From the IMG/VR virus record IMGVR_UViG_3300041964_000176, positions 1-28,651 of that record: a stretch of DNA of 28,651 bases, one strand, 5' to 3'. The stretch comes from a virus. Under the pieces are notes generated by a model, which worked only from the letters and a program-made list of their open reading frames with translations, was not told the DNA's origin and made no database searches. Numbering within the stretch: position 1 is the first letter of the stretch; the number at the start of each line of letters is the position of its first letter. The translations under genes and the position numbers were made by a program. Below are positions 13,961-20,711 of this stretch, in pieces.

Positions 13961-13970
13961 CTGTTGACAG
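13961..13970. promoter_or_regulatory. Operator-like motif CTGTTGACAG, copy 1
   Basis: CTGT-TG-ACAG with a preceding T-rich run is repeated at 14309-14318. Both lie upstream of minus-strand start codons by about 20 bases. The arms are dyad symmetric; a common repressor is plausible. Confidence 0.45.
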
Positions 13971-14012
13971 TCTTTACAAGTCGTATCCAATGCCGTCATG
14001 CCAGCCGTGGAA

Positions 14013-14285
14013 TCAGTCTTCAGCCTCGTTGGCATCTGCTGGCGGTTCTTGAGGTGTAGACCGCTTGTCACTATTTAACTCTTGAATTAGTTTGTCTGCC
14101 ATCCATACGGCGACTTCAGCAAATCGCCCCTCACCGATTACGCACGCTTCTGCGACTTGAAGGCGATGCGAACCGTTCGCCAATAGTCCCTGTAAAGCCA
14201 TAGCAGCGAAATACTCTCGTTTCGTTAACCCTGTAGTCTGCTCTTCTGAATAAGGAAAAGCGCTGGATGCTGGTTTGGTTGCCAT
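14013..14285 (-). CDS. Phage-type conserved hypothetical protein
   Basis: This 90-residue product contains Gly-Leu-Thr-Lys-Arg-Glu-Tyr-Phe-Ala-Ala-Met-Ala-Leu-Gln-Gly near residues 19-33. This motif occurs widely in short phage and prophage proteins; its role is unknown. The middle is alpha-helical, with Val-Trp-Met-Ala-Asp-Lys-Leu-Ile, and the C-terminus is acidic and disordered. It is divergent from the RHH gene at 14348, and the shared upstream region holds a strong promoter for the plus strand and the CTGTTGACAG motif. Confidence 0.75.
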   Translation of the reverse strand: MATKPASSAFPYSEEQTTGLTKREYFAAMALQGLLANGSHRLQVAEACVIGEGRFAEVAVWMADKLIQELNSDKRSTPQEPPADANEAED

Positions 14286-14308
14286 TGATAGCCTCTTGTT
14301 TTGTTTAT

Positions 14309-14341
14309 CTGTTGACAGTGTACCCCAAAAGAGTACATAAT
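14309..14341 (+). promoter_or_regulatory. Promoter for an RHH gene, possibly giving leaderless mRNA
   Basis: TTGACA (14312-14317), 18-base spacer, CATAAT (14336-14341). The ATG of the RHH gene starts at 14348, where transcription would begin, so the mRNA may have little or no leader. The -35 box is inside CTGTTGACAG (14309-14318). TGTAC and GTACA form a short inverted repeat between the boxes, a likely operator. Confidence 0.65.
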
Positions 14342-14347
14342 TTCAAT

Positions 14348-14527
14348 ATGAGCAAGACAAGGTCACTGAAAATCAGATTTGAAGAGCAAACATACGACAA
14401 GCTAGAGCGTCATGCCAAGGTTCGCGGAGTTCCGTTAGCAGTAGTTGTAAGGGAACTAGTGAACGCCCTTCCTGACAACACAGAAAGCGTCCCAATAGCA
14501 AAAGTTATTTACGAGGTAAAACTATGA
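14348..14527 (+). CDS. Ribbon-helix-helix regulator
   Basis: This 59-residue protein starts at ATG 14348, not the upstream start of the frame, because the promoter occupies that stretch. Arg-Ser-Leu-Lys-Ile-Arg-Phe is the RHH strand. Helix 1 has Tyr-Asp-Lys-Leu-Glu-Arg-His-Ala and helix 2 has Val-Val-Val-Arg-Glu-Leu-Val. It probably represses its own promoter through the inverted repeat between -35 and -10. Its stop overlaps the ATG of the next gene (ATGA). Confidence 0.75.
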   Translation: MSKTRSLKIRFEEQTYDKLERHAKVRGVPLAVVVRELVNALPDNTESVPIAKVIYEVKL

Positions 14528-14772
14528 ACCTTAGAGACAAAGTTCGCAAGATAGAGCCAGAAGTCGTAGCCGCAACCACAAGAGCAGAGGTTGTCCACAG
14601 ACAAGAAATGAAAGTAATAAAAAATTTTCATCGCGGCATGGATCTTTTCTCTCAAGGAGTAAGTTGCCCTATAGAAGACTCCGCACTCTGCGACGGCTGG
14701 ATGGCAGCTCAAGAACGAGATCAAGTCAAGAAAAAATGGCTATCTCACGCCAAAGAGCGATTTATTGATTAG
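14524..14772 (+). CDS. Hypothetical helical protein coupled to the RHH gene
   Basis: 82 residues, starting at the ATGA junction with the RHH gene. The sequence is charged and helical (Val-Arg-Lys-Ile-Glu-Pro-Glu-Val-Val-Ala-Ala-Thr-Thr-Arg, then Lys-Val-Ile-Lys-Asn-Phe), with two cysteines. The coupling suggests an RHH-partner gene pair like an antitoxin with its toxin, but no toxin fold is recognised. Confidence 0.6.
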   Translation: MNLRDKVRKIEPEVVAATTRAEVVHRQEMKVIKNFHRGMDLFSQGVSCPIEDSALCDGWMAAQERDQVKKKWLSHAKERFID

Positions 14773-14820
14773 CGCTAAACCTGACGAATCACCCACCATC
14801 CCACAACCACCAGTAAAGCT

Positions 14821-15000
14821 ATGACCGAATTTCATAGAATCACTAGACCAGGGAAAGAATCAACTGAGTACATCGATCAAAGTGGCAACTGGACAGCTAA
14901 ATCTGCTGATGCCAAAAACTACTACAACCCGAAAGAAGAGGTTAAAAAAATAGCCAAGGAACACGGAGCGAGTGGAATAGCGACTTACAAGCCACGATAA
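14821..15000 (+). CDS. Hypothetical protein, 59 residues
   Basis: ATG 14821 to TAA 15000. Polar and basic, with Phe-His-Arg-Ile-Thr-Arg-Pro-Gly, Glu-Tyr-Ile-Asp-Gln-Ser-Gly-Asn-Trp and a helix Glu-Glu-Val-Lys-Lys-Ile-Ala-Lys. It reads as a small folded protein; third gene after the RHH pair. No known family and no strong RBS. Confidence 0.5.
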   Translation: MTEFHRITRPGKESTEYIDQSGNWTAKSADAKNYYNPKEEVKKIAKEHGASGIATYKPR

Positions 15001-15047
15001 GGTTTAACCTACATCCAATCCTTAGAAGAGAAATTCTCAAGAATCAA

Positions 15048-15068
15048 GTGACCGGAGTCTCCGGTCAC
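15048..15068. repeat. Dispersed palindrome, copy 3 (supplies minus-strand stop)
   Basis: GTGACCGGAG-T-CTCCGGTCAC, perfect 10-bp arms. The TCA at 15065-15067 is the TGA stop of the membrane coiled-coil gene on the minus strand. Confidence 0.95.
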
Positions 15069-15715
15069 TTTTCTGTTTCCTCTACACCATCAATGCATCC
15101 CGACAAATCCCTAACGATATGCCGCAACCGCTCCATCTGTGCATTCGTTTGGTTCACCGCCTCTAGTACAGTATCGATCCGCTTCTCGGTTTCATGACGC
15201 CCCGAAAGTCCGTCCAGTTGAGCGCGTAGTTTGTAGAGTGCCCTCTGCTGCGATCGCAATGCATTCTCAGCGCCAGTATGGGCGTACTTCTCTCGGTGCG
15301 TTTGCAAGTCTCTCTCTAGCTCAGATAATCGCTTCAGCGTTTCGGTATCTGTCGCCTTCATGGACATCAGCTCATCCTCGAAGGTAGCTAGGGTAATTAC
15401 GGACGAGTCTAGGCTCTCCTGAAGTCCATTAATTAGAGCAAGGTTCGCTTCCTGTCGCTGTCTTATCGCTGCGTCTTGCTCTGCCCTAATTGCAGCAGCA
15501 AGAGCTAATTTTTGCTCACGATTTTTTCCGTAACGGTCAACACCCCAAATTCCTAGGCTACAGGCAAGGCTCAAGATGGTAGGCGCTACTACCTCCCAAT
15601 TAATACGCCTCCAGTCGATTAAATGGATAGACTCTAGCAACGCAAGGAATACCACAAACGCGATTACTGCGTTTCGTAGCAGAACGTAGATTTGCTTGCG
15701 ATTACTCTTATCCAC
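15065..15715 (-). CDS. Membrane-anchored coiled-coil protein
   Basis: This 216-residue protein has membrane helices at about 9-33 and 40-60. A long cytoplasmic alpha-helical region, about 65-205, is rich in Glu, Gln, Arg and Leu in heptad-like order, so a coiled coil is likely. It overlaps the FHA gene by 8 bases and is its co-transcribed partner. It may anchor a phospho-dependent complex at the membrane, or be a phage tail or lysis accessory (spanin-like proteins also combine membrane anchor and coiled coil, but have a different layout). The stop is in a dispersed palindrome. Function inferred from topology only. Confidence 0.7.
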   Translation of the reverse strand: MDKSNRKQIYVLLRNAVIAFVVFLALLESIHLIDWRRINWEVVAPTILSLACSLGIWGVDRYGKNREQKLALAAAIRAEQDAAIRQRQEANLALINGLQESLDSSVITLATFEDELMSMKATDTETLKRLSELERDLQTHREKYAHTGAENALRSQQRALYKLRAQLDGLSGRHETEKRIDTVLEAVNQTNAQMERLRHIVRDLSGCIDGVEETEK

Positions 15716-16250
15716 TTGGGGTTACATCTGTGAAAGGTTCTCCGGTTTCGGTATCGTCGTACCTTGGTAGATGCGTTGGTCGGACTAAGACATACTCAAT
15801 CTCTGTCCCATCTGGCAGTAGTAGCTTATCCCCGTGTACTAAGTCTGCCCTACCTTGAGCGGCGGGATTAATCCTCTTCGCCTCTTCAGTTGTAATAACA
15901 ACGCCATTAAGCAAAAAGCTATTGGTCGAGGATTTTCTTCCTAAAATCTCGTCACCCTTTCTCTTACCTGGGAAGCCATCGACTATCGTGTGTTTTGTGG
16001 GTCGAGCCAAAATGGTGAAGTGAATTTGGCTGATTTTGCCTGACTTGAACTTGAAGTGACACTCAGCTGCACGACCAAAGACATAGAACAGGCGATCGCT
16101 CTCTAGTTGAAACTCAGTCTCATCACCTGACTTGTATCTAATCTTGAGGATTGCCGCTGGTGTCATTTGGTCAGTGCCAACACTATGCCCATTATCGCTT
16201 GATTTTTGTGGGGGGCGATCGCAACCATCAGGTTCAAATGGCGATCTCAT
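15708..16250 (-). CDS. FHA-domain protein
   Basis: This is a 180-residue protein; an internal ATG at residue 29 could be the true start because residues 1-28 are disordered. An FHA fold spans about 45-155: Val-Phe-Gly59-Arg60, the Ser74-Gln-Ile-His77 element, and Phe-Leu-Leu-Asn115-Gly116 with the following strand, then Gly-Asp-Lys-Leu-Leu-Leu-Pro. FHA domains bind phosphothreonine. This implies a Ser/Thr kinase partner, from phage or host; none is in the window. It lies just upstream of the membrane coiled-coil gene with an 8-base overlap. A Thr/Pro-rich tail ends the protein and may itself be a phosphorylation target. Uncommon cargo near phage genes. Confidence 0.75.
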   Translation of the reverse strand: MRSPFEPDGCDRPPQKSSDNGHSVGTDQMTPAAILKIRYKSGDETEFQLESDRLFYVFGRAAECHFKFKSGKISQIHFTILARPTKHTIVDGFPGKRKGDEILGRKSSTNSFLLNGVVITTEEAKRINPAAQGRADLVHGDKLLLPDGTEIEYVLVRPTHLPRYDDTETGEPFTDVTPSG

Positions 16251-16276
16251 TCAGCTTTTGATATGGGAGAATGAAT

Positions 16277-16300
16277 GAGTGGCGATTAGACCCGCCACTC
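16277..16300. promoter_or_regulatory. Inverted repeat between divergent FHA and regulator genes
   Basis: GAGTGGCG and CGCCACTC form a perfect 8-bp inverted repeat with an 8-base spacer, centred in an 85-base divergent gap. It could be an operator for the DNA-binding protein at 16336. Confidence 0.45.
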
Positions 16301-16335
16301 GGTAGTCAAACCCTAATGAAGCTAGGAGTCCGACC

Positions 16336-16893
16336 ATGCCCATTATCTCAGAAATAGTTTTCGTAGAGTCAAAGTCAGCCCGTGATGAGCAACTGGCGAG
16401 AACTACCCACGAAAGAGCCGAGGAAATCTTAAGCAAAGCAAAGGCATTAATCCACTTTGCAATGTACCAAGGCGACAGAATTGCAACGACGGAACAGATA
16501 GCAGAATTTTTTGATGTGTCAACAGACGTTGTTCGTGACAATATCCGCCGCCATCGTGACGAACTTGAATCAGATGGACTGAAACTTTTAAAGGGTAAGG
16601 CTTTGAGGGATGTTCGTGAGATCTTCTCACTAAGCTCTGAAGCTCCACAAGCTACAGCATGGACACCACGCGCAGCTCTTCGACTAGGAATGCTTTTGAG
16701 GGATTCTTTGGTTGCAAAGGCAATCAGGACTGAACTGTTAAATACAGTTGACGAATCGAAGGAAAAATCAGAGCGGATAAAAGAATTGGAAATTGAGCGG
16801 GATATTGCTCAAGCCAATGCAACCATAACCGTGAGCCAACTGAAGCTAGCCGAGAAAACAGAGTTGATGGCAAACCTCCACGGCATCCCATGA
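16336..16893 (+). CDS. Helix-turn-helix DNA-binding protein of a cyanobacterial phage-type family
   Basis: This 185-residue protein starts at ATG 16336, after AGGAG seven bases upstream. Residues about 40-95 are a helix-turn-helix (Ile-Ala-Thr-Thr-Glu-Gln-Ile-Ala-Glu-Phe-Phe-Asp-Val-Ser, then Val-Val-Arg-Asp-Asn-Ile-Arg-Arg-His-Arg). It is followed by Thr-Pro-Arg-Ala-Ala-Leu-Arg-Leu-Gly-Met-Leu-Leu-Arg-Asp. I recognise this arrangement from cyanobacterial genomes, where such proteins are annotated as conserved or DNA-binding. A C-terminal coiled coil follows (140-180). First gene of a four-gene operon; its stop overlaps the next ATG (ATGA). Confidence 0.75.
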   Translation: MPIISEIVFVESKSARDEQLARTTHERAEEILSKAKALIHFAMYQGDRIATTEQIAEFFDVSTDVVRDNIRRHRDELESDGLKLLKGKALRDVREIFSLSSEAPQATAWTPRAALRLGMLLRDSLVAKAIRTELLNTVDESKEKSERIKELEIERDIAQANATITVSQLKLAEKTELMANLHGIP

Positions 16894-17207
16894 CCCTTGC
16901 TTTGCTGGGACGAGGAGATGAAGTAGTAGAGGTAGAGAAGCCCACCATCGAAGTCATTGACGACAAACACAAGGTCAAGTTCAAAGGGCAAACATTTCCG
17001 CAGATTGTTGAGTACCTGAAAAAGCGTCACGGGGTTCGCGTCAAGAATGGTGGGACTATCAAAAAGTTACTTGAGCTTGCCGAGAAAGATGGCTTAATCG
17101 CCCAAGTGCCGCGTGTCGTCTTACAGGACTACATCCCTGAAGAGAACTTGCCCCAAGTCTACAAGCTGATGACTGATGGTAGCCGTCAAATGTTAATAGG
17201 CGAATAA
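16890..17207 (+). CDS. Hypothetical protein co-encoded with the regulator
   Basis: The ATG is within the upstream stop (ATGA). 105 residues: a charged beta-rich N-terminal half, with Lys-Val-Lys-Phe-Lys-Gly, then a helical Pro-Gln-Ile-Val-Glu-Tyr-Leu-Lys-Lys-Arg and Thr-Ile-Lys-Lys-Leu-Leu-Glu-Leu-Ala-Glu. It may be a winged-helix module (Arg-Val-Lys-Asn-Gly-Gly turn); no function can be assigned. Confidence 0.65.
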   Translation: MTLALLGRGDEVVEVEKPTIEVIDDKHKVKFKGQTFPQIVEYLKKRHGVRVKNGGTIKKLLELAEKDGLIAQVPRVVLQDYIPEENLPQVYKLMTDGSRQMLIGE

Positions 17208-17222
17208 GGGAGGAGTAAACAC

Positions 17223-17753
17223 ATGAACATCACCACCGCACTCAACACCCTTTCCCTTGAATCACCATTTACCCTACTTGAACTAAAGTCTGCATACCGC
17301 AAGGCAGCACTGAAAACTCACCCTGATTTAGGTGGCAGCGAGAAGGCATTTATCGCAGTTGACCAAGCCTATGACTTCCTCAAGTCGCTGGCTAAAGAGG
17401 ATGGGCAGACAGTCTCTAGCTACTGGGAGAAACGGCTGCCAGAACTGGAGAAGAAGTTTAAAGCCCAATGGTTTGATGCATACATAAAAGCCAAGAACCA
17501 AAGCAGCGGTTTATGGTTTGCCACTTGTATCCAGCGCTTCGCCCGCGCTTATCTGGAGCCAAGGCGGGAGTGGTTTGAGGAAGTATTATTTGGCAGCCGT
17601 ACAGACTATGCGAAAGCTGAAAAGTACCGAGCCTTCCTCCTGTCGGTTGCACCTAATAGCAAACACGCCGAAAGTTGGGCGCGAAAGTATTATTGCTTAG
17701 AATTTGGTGACAAACTGCCGTGGGTGTTCTACCTACCAGGACGTGCGGCATGA
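17223..17753 (+). CDS. DnaJ-like J-domain protein
   Basis: This 176-residue protein has a strong RBS (GGAGGAG) seven bases before the ATG. Residues about 14-60 are a J-domain with Tyr-Arg-Lys-Ala-Ala-Leu-Lys-Thr-His33-Pro34-Asp35, the motif that stimulates DnaK ATPase. Behind it lies a helical domain rich in Trp and aromatic residues with no Gly/Phe region or zinc fingers, so this is a type III J-protein. It would recruit host DnaK to a phage substrate; phage replication and morphogenesis are known examples. The stop overlaps the next ATG. Confidence 0.8.
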   Translation: MNITTALNTLSLESPFTLLELKSAYRKAALKTHPDLGGSEKAFIAVDQAYDFLKSLAKEDGQTVSSYWEKRLPELEKKFKAQWFDAYIKAKNQSSGLWFATCIQRFARAYLEPRREWFEEVLFGSRTDYAKAEKYRAFLLSVAPNSKHAESWARKYYCLEFGDKLPWVFYLPGRAA

Positions 17754-17926
17754 GAGAGTCTACCCACCGCACAATCTTCACTACCATCAGCCTAGCCGTA
17801 TTTGCGATCGCACTCATTCTGATGCTTGGAGAATTGCCGCTACTCAAGAAAGTGTGGTTCCTTGCTGGGGTCGGTTCCTGGGGACTGGCAGCTGCTGAGA
17901 TTAGACGCAATATTGGTGAGGATTGA
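17750..17926 (+). CDS. Small two-helix membrane protein
   Basis: ATG 17750 overlaps the DnaJ stop (ATGA). 58 residues with hydrophobic segments at about 9-27 and 34-49 joined by Glu-Leu-Pro-Leu-Leu-Lys-Lys. It ends with Glu-Ile-Arg-Arg-Asn. The size and topology fit small holin-like or membrane accessory proteins. Last gene of the operon before a terminator. Confidence 0.65.
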   Translation: MRESTHRTIFTTISLAVFAIALILMLGELPLLKKVWFLAGVGSWGLAAAEIRRNIGED

Positions 17927-17982
17927 TTAGATTTCCGCCCCACGACGTATAACAAGGTAACAAGAGCTAGTAGGACAAGCGC

Positions 17983-18014
17983 AAGCCACCCCCATCCAGA
18001 GGTGGCTTTTCTTT
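17983..18014 (+). terminator. Intrinsic terminator of the DnaJ operon
   Basis: AAGCCACC (17983-17990) pairs with GGTGGCTT (18001-18008) around 10 bases, followed by TTCTTT. The same stem is used at 5767-5789. Confidence 0.85.
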
Positions 18015-18107
18015 GGTATTTTCCCGTGTTTTTAAACACCCAACACGAAAATCAGGGCTTGAGTCGTCTCCTTACCGCGATCGGGTACAACCCCGATATT
18101 TTGGATA

Positions 18108-18410
18108 CTACCTGATTGGAGTTCCTGGACTTCCTTCTCTCCTTTTTACCCACTGCCAGCGACACTTACCTTCTTCGGCAATAAACCGAGCCTGATGAAC
18201 TTCTGGTGGATAAGCAAATACCTCACCGCGAGGCGGCATCGCGTACCAACTGAAGTCGCCAGGAGGATAAAGCACCGCATTCTGTGAACCCTCGGTCTTT
18301 CCTAGTGCGATCGCAGCGTCTTTATCCGATTCAAACGTCATATTCAGTAGTTCGCTTATGGGGATTTGATCTTCTGGCTTGACCTCGATGAAAAAAATAC
18401 GTTGTTCCAT
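18108..18410 (-). CDS. Hypothetical protein, 100 residues
   Basis: I use ATG 18410; a longer frame runs into the palindrome at 18523. The product begins with a strand-rich Arg-Ile-Phe-Phe-Ile-Glu-Val. It then has Ala-Val-Leu-Tyr-Pro-Pro-Gly-Asp-Phe-Ser-Trp-Tyr and a basic end with Trp-Gln-Trp-Val-Lys-Arg-Arg. No recognised domain. It may be co-transcribed with the RHH protein gene at 18542, whose end lies 131 bases upstream. Confidence 0.5.
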   Translation of the reverse strand: MEQRIFFIEVKPEDQIPISELLNMTFESDKDAAIALGKTEGSQNAVLYPPGDFSWYAMPPRGEVFAYPPEVHQARFIAEEGKCRWQWVKRREGSPGTPIR

Positions 18411-18522
18411 TTGCTTGCATTTTCCCGGTATTTTCGACACTCGACGATAGAATGCGGGTTTGGCGGCTGCGATCGCCACGCCTAGATATAACCCCGTGTT
18501 TTGGGATACCTTAGCAGCTACC

Positions 18523-18540
18523 GACCGGAGTCTCCGGTCA
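18523..18540. repeat. Dispersed palindrome, copy 4
   Basis: GACCGGAG-T-CTCCGGTC, 8-bp arms. It directly abuts the stop codon of the minus-strand RHH gene at 18542-18544 and does not supply it here. Confidence 0.9.
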
Positions 18541-18541
18541 C

Positions 18542-18943
18542 TCAACCCTCGGTCGGAATCCTATCATTTCCCGACGCAGAGCCAATTGCCTCAGCTAAAT
18601 TCTTCACCGCCTCATCCAATGTCGTGCCACTCGCTTCATAGTCTGGCTTACCATTCCACCCCGTAAACCCCAGTTGAGTCGCACTAGCAAAGTAAGGTTC
18701 GCCAACTTCAAAAGGGGTTCTGATTGTGAGGTGATACTGCTGTTGTAAGTTATTCATAAGCTGAAGCGTTCTCAGCGATCGCTCAATCAACTCACTGCGA
18801 CTGATGCCGAGGCTACTGGCTGCTGTTTTTGCAAATGCGATCGCTGTTTGGGTGAGCGTCATATTCACCCTAATTTTCACTTCTTCGTAGTCGGTTCTTG
18901 CCTCACCTTTTTTTGCCCTGCCTTTGACATTCTGTGTCCCCAT
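18542..18943 (-). CDS. RHH-type DNA-binding protein with a C-terminal domain
   Basis: ATG 18943 gives 133 residues. A basic N-terminus precedes Glu-Glu-Val-Lys-Ile-Arg-Val-Asn-Met-Thr, a helix through Ala-Phe-Ala-Lys-Thr-Ala-Ala, and Gly-Ile-Ser-Arg-Ser-Glu-Leu-Ile-Glu-Arg-Ser-Leu, a ribbon-helix-helix pattern. The C-terminal half resembles a small HicB-like or ligand-binding module (Glu-Ala-Ser-Gly-Thr-Thr-Leu-Asp-Glu-Ala-Val-Lys-Asn-Leu-Ala-Glu-Ala-Ile). A HicB-like antitoxin with domain order reversed is possible; no HicA neighbour is seen. Confidence 0.65.
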   Translation of the reverse strand: MGTQNVKGRAKKGEARTDYEEVKIRVNMTLTQTAIAFAKTAASSLGISRSELIERSLRTLQLMNNLQQQYHLTIRTPFEVGEPYFASATQLGFTGWNGKPDYEASGTTLDEAVKNLAEAIGSASGNDRIPTEG

Positions 18944-19122
18944 TGACCGACTCTTCAATAGTGTGTATAGTTAAAGAGTACTTGGTTATAAGACGTTCGT
19001 CAAATGCAGTGAATACGCAACTTGAGTATCCAAAAGCGATTGCCTGTTTCCCGGCAAAAGTAGGCAGAGCGATCGCTACTGTTGCGTACACGTAAAACAA
19101 CAAACAATGATAGGTACAAAAA

Positions 19123-19563
19123 ATGAATCACGATTCGGTTTTTTCGCTCATAGATCCCAATTCTGTTTTTCAGGCAAAAGCGGTAATAGAAGAGCAAGCT
19201 AATGAAATCTTTGAAAAAAAATATTCACAAATAAAAGAACGTGCTGGTCAGGTGTATCGGATGTGGCAAGAAGATCAGATACTTAAGTCAGATTTGGAGC
19301 GAATAGCTGAAAAAATTGCAGTGTATGCCGTAATTTTTGTTTTAGAGCAAAAAGGCTCAGGGGAGCTTTATGCCGAGGTAAATAAATACCGTTCTCAAAT
19401 CAAAGCTGATGGCTATTATGGTTATCAAATGCTTGAAGATGAGCCTAATAAAATTGAGTGGCTAGATTTGTCATCTCAAGAGCTTTGGGGGAAAGTCGTA
19501 GAAAAAAACAAGCTTCTCCAAATTTGCTTGGATTTCTACGATCAGGAATTTAAGCCCACCTGA
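19123..19563 (+). CDS. Hypothetical helical protein, 146 residues
   Basis: Starts at ATG 19123 after a stretch with weak RBS. Mostly helical and charged (Ala-Lys-Ala-Val-Ile-Glu-Glu-Gln-Ala-Asn-Glu, Glu-Arg-Ile-Ala-Glu-Lys-Ile-Ala), with a Tyr-rich centre. AT content and codon use look higher-A/T than in neighbours such as 20712-21032, and it has no HIP1 site, suggesting later arrival. I recognise no domain. Confidence 0.65.
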   Translation: MNHDSVFSLIDPNSVFQAKAVIEEQANEIFEKKYSQIKERAGQVYRMWQEDQILKSDLERIAEKIAVYAVIFVLEQKGSGELYAEVNKYRSQIKADGYYGYQMLEDEPNKIEWLDLSSQELWGKVVEKNKLLQICLDFYDQEFKPT

Positions 19564-19607
19564 GCATTTTAAACAGCTAGGGTGTTAACCCCAGCCCCAA
19601 AAGCAAA

Positions 19608-19637
19608 TCGCCCCACACTATCTCACGGCAGGGGCGA
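19608..19637. other. GC-rich hairpin overlapping HIP1
   Basis: TCGCCCC (19608-19614) pairs with GGGGCGA (19631-19637) around 16 bases. It lies between two plus-strand genes; no T tract. It may end transcription from 19123-19563 weakly. Confidence 0.35.
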
Positions 19638-19681
19638 TCGCTACTCCCATCCAGAACAAACCACATAGGAGCAAGACCATC

Positions 19682-19855
19682 ATGCCATACAGAGCAACCA
19701 TTCAAAACAAAGCCACGGGGCAATACCTGAACACAGCAGGGTATTGGGTCAAACAAGAGGTAGCTGTCAACGTCACGACACGGCAGGAAGCCCGTAGGCT
19801 GGCAGCAAGGCTGAATGGGGTGATATTGAGCTGTACACTGAAGCGGTTTAATTAG
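19682..19855 (+). CDS. Hypothetical protein, 57 residues
   Basis: ATG 19682 is preceded by AGGAG about 12 bases upstream. Product: basic, Thr/Ala-rich, with Ala-Thr-Gly-Gln-Tyr-Leu-Asn-Thr, Tyr-Trp-Val-Lys-Gln-Glu and a helix Arg-Gln-Glu-Ala-Arg-Arg-Leu-Ala-Ala-Arg-Leu. A compact beta-alpha fold is likely. Unknown role. Confidence 0.55.
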   Translation: MPYRATIQNKATGQYLNTAGYWVKQEVAVNVTTRQEARRLAARLNGVILSCTLKRFN

Positions 19856-19966
19856 GCAATCTCGACCTGGACGGATGTCGTTAAAAGCCGCAACGAATCG
19901 CCTTGGTAGATTGAAAAGCCCCAAGGCGATCGCACTCACAAACCGAAAAGAAGGAAAGTAAGCAAC

Positions 19967-20632
19967 ATGGATTCTATCAAGTTTGAGCAACATCAGAGCA
20001 AAGTGCCAGTAATTGTAGCTGAGGAGGTAAAGTTGGTGTCAGAAGAAATTGCAGAAAAACTTACGCGGACACAGGCACAGTTTGAGGCATTTGTTTTTAT
20101 CGTTACCAATCAACTAGATGATTACGAAACACTGTCGCCGTCAATGGTATTACTTAAAGCACAGAATGACGCGGCTAAATCAAAAAACATTGAGCTTCGT
20201 AGCGCTTTCGCTGCTTTCGGCAAGGCTTCTGTTGAACTAATGCTAATGATCAGCCAGGACACGCCAGCTACTGACGAAGCGATAGTAGAGGCAAGTATCA
20301 ACCACATTGATGCAGCAACAGAACTACTATTTTTGACTCACCAACACACTGTGAGGGAGGTAATAAATCCTAGTTGTAAATCTTGGGTTTACTTCATGCT
20401 CAATGAGGATCGGAATATTGTCAAAATTGGATATTCATGCAACCCAGAATGGCGAGTAAACACATTCCGTGCTGGAACACTTGATAAGCTGACGATTCTC
20501 AAAGCTATTCCAGGTGGAAGAACGAAGGAAGCTGAGATGCATAAAACTTTCGCTAAGTACCGAATCAACAAAAGAAAAGAGTTGTTTAAGTACGAAGGTG
20601 AATTGAAAGCTTATATTGACTCGCTGGAGTAA
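19967..20632 (+). CDS. T5orf172/MUG113-type GIY-YIG-like protein
   Basis: 221 residues. The N-terminal 130 residues are helical with coiled-coil character. Residues about 138-208 match the T5orf172 family: Trp140-Val-Tyr-Phe-Met, Ile-Val-Lys-Ile-Gly-Tyr (151-156), Arg163, Glu-Ala-Glu-Met-His-Lys (188-193) and Phe-Ala-Lys-Tyr-Arg. These equal the GIY, YIG, Arg and Glu elements, so the nuclease site may be intact. Such domains occur in phage proteins, often with a regulatory N-terminus such as Bro-N. Distinct from the larger GIY-YIG gene at 22818. Confidence 0.75.
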   Translation: MDSIKFEQHQSKVPVIVAEEVKLVSEEIAEKLTRTQAQFEAFVFIVTNQLDDYETLSPSMVLLKAQNDAAKSKNIELRSAFAAFGKASVELMLMISQDTPATDEAIVEASINHIDAATELLFLTHQHTVREVINPSCKSWVYFMLNEDRNIVKIGYSCNPEWRVNTFRAGTLDKLTILKAIPGGRTKEAEMHKTFAKYRINKRKELFKYEGELKAYIDSLE

Positions 20633-20641
20633 TCCCAATCA

Positions 20642-20674
20642 CACCCGCTTTGTCTCTGTCTAACAAGGCGGGTG
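20642..20674. terminator. Long hairpin, probable terminator
   Basis: CACCCGCTTTGT (20642-20653) pairs with ACAAGGCGGGTG (20663-20674), 12 bp with one wobble, loop of 9. It is immediately downstream of the T5orf172 gene. There is no T tract, so it may act as a weak terminator or RNA-end stabiliser. Confidence 0.55.
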
Positions 20675-20681
20675 CATCTAC

Positions 20682-20709
20682 CTAACACCCAATACCTAAC
20701 ACCCAATAC
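20682..20709 (+). repeat. Tandem 14-bp repeat before a start codon
   Basis: CTAACACCCAATAC occurs twice head to tail and ends two bases before the ATG at 20712, displacing any Shine-Dalgarno. Confidence 0.9.
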
Positions 20710-20711
20710 CC

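Noticed and set aside
19577-19993. Minus-strand 138-codon frame
   Set aside because: It lies opposite the better-supported 19682-19855 gene and the RBS of the 19967 gene, and its composition is that of an antisense shadow.
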